Position numbers and translations under genes: made by a program | Source of the DNA: DUML01 sp050949905 | Lineage (GTDB): Bacteria > Bacillota > Desulfitobacteriia > Desulfitobacteriales > Syntrophobotulaceae | NCBI GenBank assembly: GCA_050949905.1 | Contig: JBMNGP010000006.1 | Coordinates: 372,001 to 436,000 of the forward strand | Direction: 5' to 3' | Length of the DNA: 64,000 nt | The notes under the pieces: model-generated | Told to the model about the DNA's origin: nothing | The model's input: only the letters and a program-made list of their open reading frames with translations | The model's database searches: none | In this document: in pieces, positions 1-8,351 of the stretch | How the letters are laid out: the number at the start of each line of letters is the position of its first letter | How positions within the stretch are numbered: position 1 is the stretch's first letter

Positions 1-201
1 GGCTCGATTGAGATTCTCGGCATTCAGAATTTCCTCCAGCAGTCCTTCCGTCTGTTTGTTCGTGTTGGTGCTGTCGGTTTCGGTTATCCTCGATGACGCA
101 CACACTTCTGCATACTCTTTCTGTTCCGCAGATACCCTTTGCAGATAGTCTTCGAAGCGAAGTTGTCTGTGTTTTAAATTGCCACTTTTGGTAACCTTCA
201 T
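1..201 (-). CDS. ltrA: Group II intron reverse transcriptase/maturase, N-terminal fragment
   Basis: The frame starts with ATG at 201-199, preceded on the minus strand by AAAGGAGGTGTGGGTCA, an excellent ribosome binding site. It is open to the window edge (67 codons). The visible residues end in LLEEILNAENLNRA, which matches the segment just before the RT-0 region of LtrA-type intron proteins (usually followed by a YxRVxxNKGxxGxDG stretch, out of view). The full protein would splice the intron and copy it into DNA during retrohoming. Catalytic motifs cannot be inspected, so intactness is unknown. The identification relies on this short segment plus the intron RNA context. Confidence 0.75.
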   Translation of the reverse strand, partial: MKVTKSGNLKHRQLRFEDYLQRVSAEQKEYAEVCASSRITETDSTNTNKQTEGLLEEILNAENLNRA

Positions 202-603
202 TGACCCACACCTCCTTTGGTTCAGCCCTTCCTTCGGTGTCTAGAACACCTCCGTATTATGGCTTCTGCTGACTCCTCACGATAAATCTTGTTTCAACCA
301 GGTTTCTTACTCTGTTTCCACCTGTCCGTGAGGCCTCCCACGGTAAGACGATTCACTTTCATTCCATGTGCCCGCAACATTTACGCTGACATGTCCGTGT
401 AGCTTTTGGGCTTTAACTTGTTTAGCAGTCTTACCCCACGTTTTGCGCCTAATATTGTTCGTGTTCCTCGGGTCGGAATTTTGCCGCCGGCTTCCTTCAG
501 ATTCCACCTCACGGTGGACACCCTTGCCTTGAGCTAATGGTTGGTCGCTACATACCCCCATAACGGACTTTCACCGTCAAGTTAATCGCCATGCGTGGCG
601 CAC
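1..603 (-). mobile_element. Group II intron, 5' part, cut by the window edge
   Basis: Read on the minus strand from 603, the sequence begins GTGCG, the usual 5' end of bacterial group II introns, and continues with domain I-like text: a CAAGG-GTGTCCACCGTGAGG segment, then AATCTGAAGGAAGC. This resembles domain I of many bacterial maturase-bearing introns. An open reading frame that reads like the N-terminus of an intron reverse transcriptase starts at 201 behind a strong ribosome binding site. Domains II-VI, the catalytic domain V and the 3' splice site would lie left of position 1. The 5' exon side is only a few bases from the left inverted repeat of the IS256 element at 610. The 84-residue open frame inside 307-561 is structural RNA, not a gene. 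Confidence 0.8.
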
Positions 604-749
604 TAAACCAACTGCAAGGACAACTTCTGTCGATAAGGTATCATTAATTTCGCAAATTCATAAATAAGTGTTTATGAATAAAGACATAAACGCAACTGCT
701 TGGTAAGATAAGGTTACCACACCAATCAAAACCAGGAGGAGCTGCGAAT

Positions 750-1940
750 ATGTCTGATAAAATTATACACTTAAATGAAGGAGCAATAAAGCAAGAGCTT
801 AAAGAATTGGTACGTCAAAGTGTGGAGGAAACACTAAATAACCTTTTGGATCAGGAAGCAGCAGAGCTCACAAATGCCGGTAGGTATGAACGTACAAAAG
901 AACGAAAAGGATATCGTTCCGGCCACTATGAGAGGAAGTTAACGACCACTTCCGGAGAGGTGAAGCTGAAAGTGCCTAAACTGAAAGGTGTCGCCTTTGA
1001 AACTGCAATCATAGAGCGCTACCGGCGGCGTGAAAGCTCTGTAGAAGAAGCTCTAATCGAAATGTATTTAGCTGGTGTTTCAGTCCGGCGAGTAGAAGAT
1101 ATAACTGAGGCACTCTGGGGCACAAAAGTATCGGCCGGAACGGTCAGCAAGTTAAACCAGAAAGTCTATGGCCACATCGATACTTGGCGCAATCGCCCTC
1201 TACAAAGAAAATATCCCTATGTCTATCTCGATGGGATTTACCTTAAACGTAATTGGGGTGGAGAATACGAAAACGTTGCGATCCTAATTGCTATGGCTGT
1301 CAATGAAGATGGTTACAGAGAAGTAATAGGCGCTTCTGAAGGAATGAAGGAAGATAAAACAAGCTGGCTGGAATTCATGAAAAGCTTAAAGGAACGTGGC
1401 TTATCCGGAACCCAGTTATTTATCGGGGATAAATGTCTGGGCTTATTGGAAGCAGTGAACGAAACATTTCCGGAAGCCAAATTCCAACGCTGTACTGTTC
1501 ATTTTTACCGGAATGTCTTCTCAGTAACACCTCGCTCCAAGATGAAAGAAGTAGCGGCAATGCTAAAAGCGATCCATGCCCAGGAGGATAAAGAAGCAGC
1601 TAAAGAGAAGGCAACAGCGGTTGTAGCTAAGCTTCGGGACATGAAACTGAAAGAAGCAGCGAAAAAAGTTGAAGACAGCATTCTCGAAACACTGACATAT
1701 ATGGACTTTCCACAAGCACACTGGACTAAACTTCGCAGCAATAACGTCATCGAAAGATTAAACCGGGAAATCCGCAGAAGAACCAGGGTAGTTGGCACTT
1801 TTCCTGATGGGCATTCAGCATTAATGCTTGTCTGCGCTCGGTTGCGGTATGTAGCCAGTAAAGCCTGGGGCACAAAAATGTATATGAGTATGAGACACCT
1901 TGAGGAAATGAACAAAGAAAACAGTATTATAGCAGGTTAA
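750..1940 (+). CDS. IS256-family (mutator-type) transposase
   Basis: This 396-residue DDE transposase catalyses copy-out/paste-in movement of its own element. Catalytic residues can be placed at D161 (in YLDGIYLK), D227 (in FIGDKCLGL) and E335 (in NNVIERLNREIRRR). The family signature C-x2-H (QRCTVHFYRN, around 248-251) lies between the second D and the E, as expected. Length is normal for the family (about 400). The start is ATG behind AGGAGG, with good spacing. It appears intact. In the second motif the usual SDAHxGL reads GDKCLGL, a mild variation that keeps the acidic residue. The stop lies 10 bp before the large palindrome. Confidence 0.93.
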   Translation: MSDKIIHLNEGAIKQELKELVRQSVEETLNNLLDQEAAELTNAGRYERTKERKGYRSGHYERKLTTTSGEVKLKVPKLKGVAFETAIIERYRRRESSVEEALIEMYLAGVSVRRVEDITEALWGTKVSAGTVSKLNQKVYGHIDTWRNRPLQRKYPYVYLDGIYLKRNWGGEYENVAILIAMAVNEDGYREVIGASEGMKEDKTSWLEFMKSLKERGLSGTQLFIGDKCLGLLEAVNETFPEAKFQRCTVHFYRNVFSVTPRSKMKEVAAMLKAIHAQEDKEAAKEKATAVVAKLRDMKLKEAAKKVEDSILETLTYMDFPQAHWTKLRSNNVIERLNREIRRRTRVVGTFPDGHSALMLVCARLRYVASKAWGTKMYMSMRHLEEMNKENSIIAG

Positions 1941-1950
1941 TGTGCGACCC

Positions 1951-1998
1951 TCTCTTAGTAGACTGGCCATGGGGCCCCATGGCCAGTCTACTAAGAGA
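1951..1998. repeat. 48-bp perfect palindrome with no spacer
   Basis: The two 24-bp arms meet between 1974 and 1975 at GGGG|CCCC. The outer arm begins TCTCTTAGTAGACTGGCC and is mirrored exactly to AAGAGA at 1998. It sits between the transposase stop and the right inverted repeat of the IS256 element. As RNA it would form a very stable zero-loop hairpin, but no T-run follows, so it is not a standard terminator. Confidence 0.95.
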
Positions 1999-2128
1999 TA
2001 AAGATATACAAGAAAAATTACCAAGCAGAAAAACAAATTTGCGAAAGATTATTGACAGTACCCTTCTGTCCTTGCAGTTATGCTAATAATTCTATAAGGA
2101 TTAAGTTTTTAATTGAGGAGAGGATAAA

Positions 2129-2389
2129 ATGGCTAGTTCTAATTTACTACAACGATATTTGCAGGTGAAAGACGAATTTACTCTTACTGAAGAACCTATT
2201 CAAGATAACGATCAAGATAACTATGATATCGTGGACAACATCCCAATAGGTAATTCTCTGGACGATTTTAATGAATTTGTTATTGATCCAACAAAAAGTG
2301 ATTTTAAGGAATTAATGAAGTCAATTGGTAATGATACTTTACAGTTCCTTAAAGAAATAACTAAGCTTCTGGAAGAGAATCTCAAGTGA
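2129..2389 (+). CDS. Small acidic protein of unknown function
   Basis: This 86-residue frame starts with ATG behind GAGGAGAGGATAAA, a convincing ribosome binding site. The protein is strongly acidic, with a central Asp/Asn-rich stretch (DNDQDNYDIVDN) and a C-terminal part that could be an amphipathic helix (ITKLLEENLK). No family is recognised and no signal peptide or membrane segment is visible. Its stop codon overlaps the 3' end of the convergent 655-residue gene by eight bases. It follows the IS256 right end by about 50 bp, so it may be transcribed from the IS. It might belong functionally with the operon it faces, but nothing proves this. Confidence 0.5.
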   Translation: MASSNLLQRYLQVKDEFTLTEEPIQDNDQDNYDIVDNIPIGNSLDDFNEFVIDPTKSDFKELMKSIGNDTLQFLKEITKLLEENLK

Positions 2390-4349
2390 CTTTCTCCATC
2401 TCGGCACCATCTTTTTTTATACGGTTTACAATTCCTATTTCATCTTCGAAATATAGCCAGTCTTCTAATACATTAATTGTCTGTACGGTGAATCCAACTT
2501 TTGCTATTTCAATTTTTTTATTGTTAATCAATTTATTGATACATTTCCCAGTAATATAGCCATAAAAAATATCTCCATAAGAAACATTTATACAGTTCGT
2601 AAAAATATCTTCATATATAGCTCGATTATTATTTATATAAATTTCAAATGAATCTTGAAAGTAGAACTTGCTATTTTCTTCAACCATCATATTTATTAGC
2701 CCCTGCGAAAACTCATATAATTGATAGGTGCAATTTTTTAATAAATCATATTTCATGATACGTTCTACTGAGGGATAACAATCAATGTCCTGTTGATACA
2801 TAAAGTAAATAATATCCTTTTCTACATTAAAAGTCTTACTATATATGTTCTTTCTATCTATTATCTTTTTGATGTTATTACCGGAAGTATCCATTGAATA
2901 AATCTTTTTTTCGTCTATATCAAAATAATAAATAGTATCCCCCAGTACATGAACAGTTTCCGATGGAGCTGAATTTAGCCTTGTCCTATCTTTACCGTTA
3001 AGTTTAATCTTATAAATATTCATGCCATTGGTTTCATTACAATAATAAATCCATTCGCCAATAACATTGATATATTTTATGTTGTCATCGCATATTTTTG
3101 TTTTTTCTGATCCATCGGTTTTTACTTTATACAGCTTATTTTTATCGGAAGTATTTCTATAAAATATCCAGTCACCTTGTTGGGCAACATAACCACCATT
3201 AATTATATTGCCGTTCGTGTTTCCGCGGTCGTTCTTTGATGATTCGTCGAATAAGGGTTCTTTAATTTCCTTAGATTCTTCTGCACTCGCTATCTCAGGA
3301 ATTGTTATTTCCTGAATAGAAGAATTAATCATACTGAGATTAGACAATAACTCAACAACGAAGTCAAAGATATTTACTTTTACATCAGTTCTCATGTAGG
3401 CAGTATTTGCTAAGTAGTGATGTATCATGGAAAGCTGGATGTCTCTTTGCTTGTAATTCACATTAGCTTGTTCCAGATGTGTTATAACGGTATCCAATAA
3501 ATATTTCTCTTCGCACTGCAATTTTGTCAGCTTTTCAATTCCCTTTATTAGTGGGGCTTGATATTCCTCAATATTGACTAGTCCGTCTAGGGTGATATCT
3601 TTAAACAATCTATTTATAAGTTCTGGCTTGCCAATTAAGTAATCGTAAAATTCTTTTGATGATATATCGCCCTTAACAGCTAAACCTATTTCAGTTAAAG
3701 TGGATTTTAACAACATAATATCCGCAGTATTCCATTGGCCTTTAGTGAGATGATAGAAATCGTTTGTGACACAAACAATTTTTTCAACATCTGATAGTTG
3801 GCAATAATCCTGATCGTCATACATCCGGTATTCAATTGTTGAATTCCAATGGAGCAGGTCCACATTGCGTTCCAGTTTAGAGATTCTATCTTCCATCTGG
3901 ATTAAGTCGGATCTGGTTTGCTTAAAGAATGCTAAAAGAGCACGATAAATATTATTTATTTCTTCCTCGACTTCAATAATTAAAGTATTTAGTTTATTAT
4001 TGACTGCAGTTATGGTATCAAATGTGAGTAAATTTTGTTCGGCGAGCTTTTGAATCATTTGTTGAGAAGCATATTGAGCCTTAGCTAAATTTCTATCAAT
4101 ATCTGCCCTTATTTTTTGGTTTTTTCCTGTAAAGCCGTTCCATAATCTCTTGAGAAAGCCTTGATTCTTTAATTCGTCGCTCCTGGCTTCGCTGATAGTA
4201 AGTGCTGTTACACTATCCATAACCAATTTGTTAATTGCTGCACTATTACCCTTATGTACTTCAATAGCGTTTAAGATAAATTCGTCAATAGCGGCTTTAT
4301 CTTGAGTGGTTAATTCTTGGCTATTCTTTAACCGTAATGCAAGTTCCAT
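2382..4349 (-). CDS. Coiled-coil protein with C-terminal DUF5050-like beta-propeller
   Basis: This 655-residue protein has no signal peptide. Residues 1-370 are predicted helical by eye, with a long coiled-coil-like stretch around 75-175 and a short hydrophobic/basic patch GFLKRLWNGFTGKNQ near 65-80. Residues about 385-655 contain repeated units of the form WIFYRN...LYKVKTDGS, WIYYCN...IYKIKLNG and TIYYFD...IYSMDTSGN. These are the signature of DUF5050-type propeller repeats, more often seen on extracellular clostridial proteins. It is the last gene of an operon with a patatin-like lipase (15 nt upstream) and a WYL regulator. The helical half is not recognised. A scaffold or sensor role for the lipase is inference from context only. 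Confidence 0.8.
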   Translation of the reverse strand: MELALRLKNSQELTTQDKAAIDEFILNAIEVHKGNSAAINKLVMDSVTALTISEARSDELKNQGFLKRLWNGFTGKNQKIRADIDRNLAKAQYASQQMIQKLAEQNLLTFDTITAVNNKLNTLIIEVEEEINNIYRALLAFFKQTRSDLIQMEDRISKLERNVDLLHWNSTIEYRMYDDQDYCQLSDVEKIVCVTNDFYHLTKGQWNTADIMLLKSTLTEIGLAVKGDISSKEFYDYLIGKPELINRLFKDITLDGLVNIEEYQAPLIKGIEKLTKLQCEEKYLLDTVITHLEQANVNYKQRDIQLSMIHHYLANTAYMRTDVKVNIFDFVVELLSNLSMINSSIQEITIPEIASAEESKEIKEPLFDESSKNDRGNTNGNIINGGYVAQQGDWIFYRNTSDKNKLYKVKTDGSEKTKICDDNIKYINVIGEWIYYCNETNGMNIYKIKLNGKDRTRLNSAPSETVHVLGDTIYYFDIDEKKIYSMDTSGNNIKKIIDRKNIYSKTFNVEKDIIYFMYQQDIDCYPSVERIMKYDLLKNCTYQLYEFSQGLINMMVEENSKFYFQDSFEIYINNNRAIYEDIFTNCINVSYGDIFYGYITGKCINKLINNKKIEIAKVGFTVQTINVLEDWLYFEDEIGIVNRIKKDGAEMEKVT

Positions 4350-4364
4350 AACAAAAAACCTCCT

Positions 4365-5348
4365 TTAAACACCAAACTGATTTTTAATTTCAGTTTTTAG
4401 ATCTTCTCTTTCCTTAAGGATCTCGGTACGTTTGTCTTTGAACACGGATTCAGCCCTGTACAAGTTATGTAAAGTGCTTTTAATCTTGGATTGGGTTAAT
4501 CCCATCTCATAAATCGGCTTTAGAATTCTTACAGCATCGTTATATCCTTGTTCTATGCGGCGTAATTTACCTTCGTAAGTAAAGTCAAGAGTTCCGTTTA
4601 TTGTTCTTCCTTGATCATCTTGCGGAAGAATCTCTAATATCTGGGCATCGGGGAACTGATTATGGTCGAGGACATCGTCCCGACTGAGTTGAATGACAAG
4701 TATTATTTTGTACCCAGAATCGTAAATTGGTTTAACCGGTGCATTATCACTTAAACCTCCATCATAATAATAGCGTCCGTCAATTTCTTCGGAGTCAAAT
4801 AGAACCGGCAAAGCAGATGATGCCAAGAGGATAGTTTTTATTTGATCTTCTGAATAATTACCTAGGTTAAAATACGTTTCGCTGCCAAATTTTTTGCCTG
4901 CTGCCCAGTGGACTAATGCATCTACTTCTCTAATACTAGGAGGAAATTTTGTAATATCAGAGCAGCAGGCATATAGATCTAGGCCGGAAATTAGATGGAA
5001 ATTAATACTAGTATCTAAGATTTTTAATAGGCCTTTCCTGGAAAAGAAGCCATGGTTTTTCAAGAAGTATATTATCGGCGTTGTCCTTAATATATTTGGC
5101 AAAACACCTATTAATTTCTCCACATCAAAATTGAGAATATCTTCTGTAGAAATATTAAGCCAGATGTTCTCAGCTAACTCATAATCCCCTTGAGCAAATA
5201 AAACGGCATTTAGCGCGCCGACTGAAGATCCCGAGACAGCTGTGATATTTTTATCCACTCCAAACTCTTTCAGGGCCTTCCATACCCCTATTTGATATGC
5301 CCCTTTCCCACCACCTCCCGCTAATACTAAACCGATTTTCTTCTCCAT
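4365..5348 (-). CDS. Patatin-like phospholipase
   Basis: The protein (327 residues from the chosen start) is a serine lipid acyl hydrolase expected to cleave membrane phospholipids. The oxyanion loop GGGGKGAYQ (about 11-19), the nucleophile elbow GSSVG (about 40-44) and the catalytic aspartate in the DGG motif (YYYDGGLSDNAPV, about 195) are all present, so the Ser-Asp dyad is intact. No signal peptide is seen. The ATG at 5348 is preferred because AAGGAG lies seven bases upstream; the longer frame would need a TTG upstream of that site. It is the middle gene of the WYL-patatin-propeller operon. Patatin-like effectors kill infected cells in several anti-phage systems (CBASS CapV is the best known), which motivates the defence hypothesis. 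Confidence 0.92.
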   Translation of the reverse strand: MEKKIGLVLAGGGGKGAYQIGVWKALKEFGVDKNITAVSGSSVGALNAVLFAQGDYELAENIWLNISTEDILNFDVEKLIGVLPNILRTTPIIYFLKNHGFFSRKGLLKILDTSINFHLISGLDLYACCSDITKFPPSIREVDALVHWAAGKKFGSETYFNLGNYSEDQIKTILLASSALPVLFDSEEIDGRYYYDGGLSDNAPVKPIYDSGYKIILVIQLSRDDVLDHNQFPDAQILEILPQDDQGRTINGTLDFTYEGKLRRIEQGYNDAVRILKPIYEMGLTQSKIKSTLHNLYRAESVFKDKRTEILKEREDLKTEIKNQFGV

Positions 5349-5376
5349 TCCCTTTCTCCTTCCCAACAGATTTATT

Positions 5377-6408
5377 TTAACTAGAGTATTTGCTTACCAT
5401 AGCACTGAGTGTGTTATACATTTCTTCTTTGAACTCGGGCGGCTCGATCACTTCTATTGCATCTCCCTGGCTTAAAAGCCACATCTTGACTCCTTCGAAA
5501 GTGCCATAAGCTTCAATAATATATCCAGGGTTCTTATTCTCAATAATTTTAGCAGTGGGAAATCTGTCTAGAATGGATTCAAGGGAGGTTCCGTTAAAGA
5601 AAAACCGTATTCTCCGTTTTTCTCCTCCTTGCATAAAATTTGAAGTCTCCCGAAACCTGCCTGCTTCAAATTTGTTTTTATAATTTATGGGATAGCCTTC
5701 GTCTAGTATTTCGTAATCTTTAATTCTATCTAGCCTATAGGGAACTGGGTTTTCCATGTACTTACCATCTTTTTTTTCAATATAAGCCAATAAGTAAAAA
5801 TAGTATTCGGAGAAGATGGTTCCAAGTGGTATGATTTTTCTTGTAACAGGATGCGGTTCCAGTTCTCCGTTTTCTCCAACTCTGGTATATTTAATTATCA
5901 TTTTTCTTTGTCCTTTAACGGCTAAACATATATCCCAAAGCTTCTTTCTTATTTGATTATCTCCATGATAGGGTTCGACTGTATCGTATCTACTTAATTC
6001 ACTATGTAATAATTCTTTAAGAATACCTTGTTCTGATAAATGGCAATTTGAGATAAGTTTGTCAGTTATATCTTTTGTCTCTTCTTCAGTAAAGCTTCTG
6101 GTTCCTAAAAGTACCTTGGTAATTGCCATAATGTCTTTATGAGACAAGTACATTTTCTCATGGTTACGCAGTCGGTAGCCTTTAGCCTTGGGACAATATT
6201 CAATTTGTAATCCGGCTTCCAAAAAATCATATTGTTTTTCCAGATAGGAATTAATATCGTTTAGATACCTGGAAATAGTTTTAGAGCTTACGTTGGCCTT
6301 GTTAATGTAAGCCTTTTTATCAATGATGCCTCCTTTAATAAGATTGTCATAAATTAATAATATTACTTCAGTTTTACTAAGAAGACGTTCATGTTTAATT
6401 TCTTGCAT
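5377..6408 (-). CDS. WYL-domain transcriptional regulator
   Basis: The N-terminal 60 residues form a helix-turn-helix (KKAYINKANVSSKTISRYLN). The middle carries a WYL-type ligand-binding domain: IIKYTRVGENGELEP, then FYLLAYIEKKD and PYRLDRIKDYEIL. The C-terminal part (FFFNGTSLESILDRF to the end) looks like the WCX extension. The canonical W-Y-L triplet is diverged to Y-F-Y-L. Length, about 343 residues, is normal. ATG at 6408 is chosen because AAGGGG lies at good distance; a GTG three codons upstream is possible. It is first in the operon with patatin 28 nt downstream, so it probably controls that operon. WYL proteins are common regulators of phage-defence genes. Confidence 0.9.
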   Translation of the reverse strand: MQEIKHERLLSKTEVILLIYDNLIKGGIIDKKAYINKANVSSKTISRYLNDINSYLEKQYDFLEAGLQIEYCPKAKGYRLRNHEKMYLSHKDIMAITKVLLGTRSFTEEETKDITDKLISNCHLSEQGILKELLHSELSRYDTVEPYHGDNQIRKKLWDICLAVKGQRKMIIKYTRVGENGELEPHPVTRKIIPLGTIFSEYYFYLLAYIEKKDGKYMENPVPYRLDRIKDYEILDEGYPINYKNKFEAGRFRETSNFMQGGEKRRIRFFFNGTSLESILDRFPTAKIIENKNPGYIIEAYGTFEGVKMWLLSQGDAIEVIEPPEFKEEMYNTLSAMVSKYSS

Positions 6409-6584
6409 TTCTACCACCCCTTATAATTTTTAAGATTCGAAAAATTTTGACTTATTCCTTCTATTTCTTTCAAAAAGATATTAGAAAGTTAATAGCATAA
6501 ATGATGGGAACGGTTTTTCACCTTTAAATAACCTAAATCTTTATTGCATAATTAATATCTAATTAGCGTTGCCAGAAAAGCTTT
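6409..6584. other. Upstream region of the WYL operon, ending at the IS21 insertion
   Basis: This AT-rich stretch should hold the promoter of the WYL-patatin-propeller operon. I see no convincing -35/-10 pair and no clear operator. The IS21 element begins at 6585, so any control sequence further upstream has been moved 2.7 kb away; the original continuation resumes after 9326. Confidence 0.5.
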
Positions 6585-6762
6585 TGTAGATGATAAACTG
6601 AATTTAGCAGAAAACGATAAATAAGATTTTACAGGTTTCTCCTAATAAATGTAAAGGAGGTCTCAAATCAACTGGAAATTCTAACGCTTAAATTTTAAAT
6701 AGCAAACACCAAATTCTCTTTTGTATAATCAATCCTGAGAGTGCAAAAGGGGGAATTGATCT

Positions 6763-8347
6763 TTGAAAACTGAAGAAGGTTGGAAAATGTATATCGACAT
6801 TAAACGGTTAAAGCAAAAAGGATTCAGCAATACCAAAATTGCAAAGATGCTTGGTATCAGCAGACCTACAGTCAGCAAATATCTTAAGATGAATTCTGAT
6901 GAATTCGAAAGGAAAATGCTCTTAGAGCAGCATCGAACCAAAAAACCGGATATTTATCGTGAAGAAATTATTGGCTGGATCAAACAATACCCTTCCATGA
7001 CAGCGGCTCAGGTTTTTGATTGGCTTGAGGAAAAGTACCATAAATTAGCCTTTAATGAAGTCACATTACGAAAATTATGTTCGATCCATCAGAGAAGAAT
7101 ACAACATACCTAAAGAGCCTATCCTCAGACAATATGAAGCAGCTGATGACCCGCCCCTAGGCAAGCAGATGCAAGTAGATTTCGGAGAGAAAAAAGTCAT
7201 AAATTCTGAGGGAAACGTGGTGACACTCTATGTCATGTGTTTTGTCCTCTCGAACTCCAGGTATAAATATTGTGAATGGCAAGCGCGTCCTTTTAACACC
7301 GCCGATATTATCGTCATTCATGAAAATGCCTTTGAGTATTTCGGAGGATATCCTCAAGAAGCAGTGTATGACCAAGATCATCTCATCCTTGTAAGCGAAA
7401 ACCACGGCGAGTTGATCTACACCAAGGAATTTGCCTCATATCTGCAAAAACGCAAATTCTCAGTGTATATGTGTCGTAAAGCCGATCCGGAAAGCAAAGG
7501 ACGCATTGAAAAGGTGGTGGATTTTGTCAAAGACAACTTTGCCAGCCACAGAGTATTCTATGGAATTGGCCGATGGAACGAAGATTGCCTGAAATGGCTG
7601 AAAAGGAGAGGAAATGGTAAAGTTCATGCTACCACAAGAAAAATACCGGCTGAAGTATTTCTTGAAGAGAAAAAATACTTAAAGCCGGTCACGGAAAAGT
7701 TAATTTCCAATTCACGCACGCTCAGTATAACGTACCAGGTTAGAAAAGACAACACCGTTCCCATCCAAGGAAACCGGTACACCGTGCCACGAGGCACTTA
7801 CAAAGGCCCTCACACTTACGTAGGAGTCAATAAAATAGGCAATAAGCACCTTGTAATTTACGATATTGAGACCAATAAAGAATTAGCTCAATTTGAAATA
7901 CCGGATACGAAAGGGAATCTCGTCAGAAATAACAACCACAAACGGGATAATAGCCAAAGGATCATCCCCCTAATGAAACGGGTTGCCGAGAAGTTTCCGG
8001 ATAGCGAAAAAGCCCAGGCTTTTTTCGAGGAAATTCAGAAAGAAAAACCTCGTTATATCCGAGATCAACTGACGCTGATCGAAACATCGATAGAATCTAT
8101 AAATTCAATGTCCATAGGGAAAGCACTGGACTATTGTATGAGTCATAAACTGATCAGTGCCGTCGATTTTAAAGATGCAGTCAAACACTACGCCGTCTTT
8201 ACAGAAGAAAAAGGGCAGCCCCAAAACAATTCAAATCCCCCCATCACTGGGCTGACAGAGGCTGCTTCATCCAAAATAGGGATAAAGCCCAGGATACGGG
8301 ACATATCCGAATACGTCAAGATTATGAGCGAAAACCATGGAGGATAA
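6763..8347 (+). pseudogene. istA: IstA transposase of the IS21 element, with a frameshift
   Basis: Two overlapping frames make one IstA. The first (6763-7113) has the N-terminal helix-turn-helix (SNTKIAKMLGISRPTVSKYL). The second (7055-8347) has the integrase-like core beginning MQVDFGEKKV and includes AVYDQDHLI and the R-I-E-K segment near the third acidic residue. The frames join if one A is removed from the AAAA run at 7071-7074, giving continuous VTLRNYVRSIREEY. This is a +1 shift, unlike the usual programmed -1 shifts, so loss of function or a sequencing error is more likely than recoding. The start is a TTG behind AAAAGGGGGA. Combined length, about 525 residues, fits the family. Confidence 0.85.
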
Positions 8348-8351
8348 TTAA

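Larger units (their letters stand above)
610..2079 (+). mobile_element. IS256-family insertion sequence with long imperfect terminal inverted repeats
   Basis: The ends carry inverted repeats of about 50 bp. AACTGCAAGGACA at 610-622 is repeated exactly in inverse at 2067-2079. Further in, a TCATTAATTTCGCAAATT-like block at 641-658 pairs with its near-complement around 2038-2058. Between the repeats are one transposase gene and a 48-bp perfect palindrome. No 8-9 bp target duplication is visible: the seven bases left of 610 lead straight into the group II intron. The outer boundary was set by where the two ends stop matching, so it may be off by a few bases. Confidence 0.8.

Noticed and set aside
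307..561. 84-residue minus-strand ORF
   Set aside because: It lies entirely in the structured RNA part of the group II intron and has no protein-like pattern.
1948..2000. 48-bp palindrome as an ordinary Rho-independent terminator
   Set aside because: There is no loop and no T-run on either side, so termination is not the obvious role.
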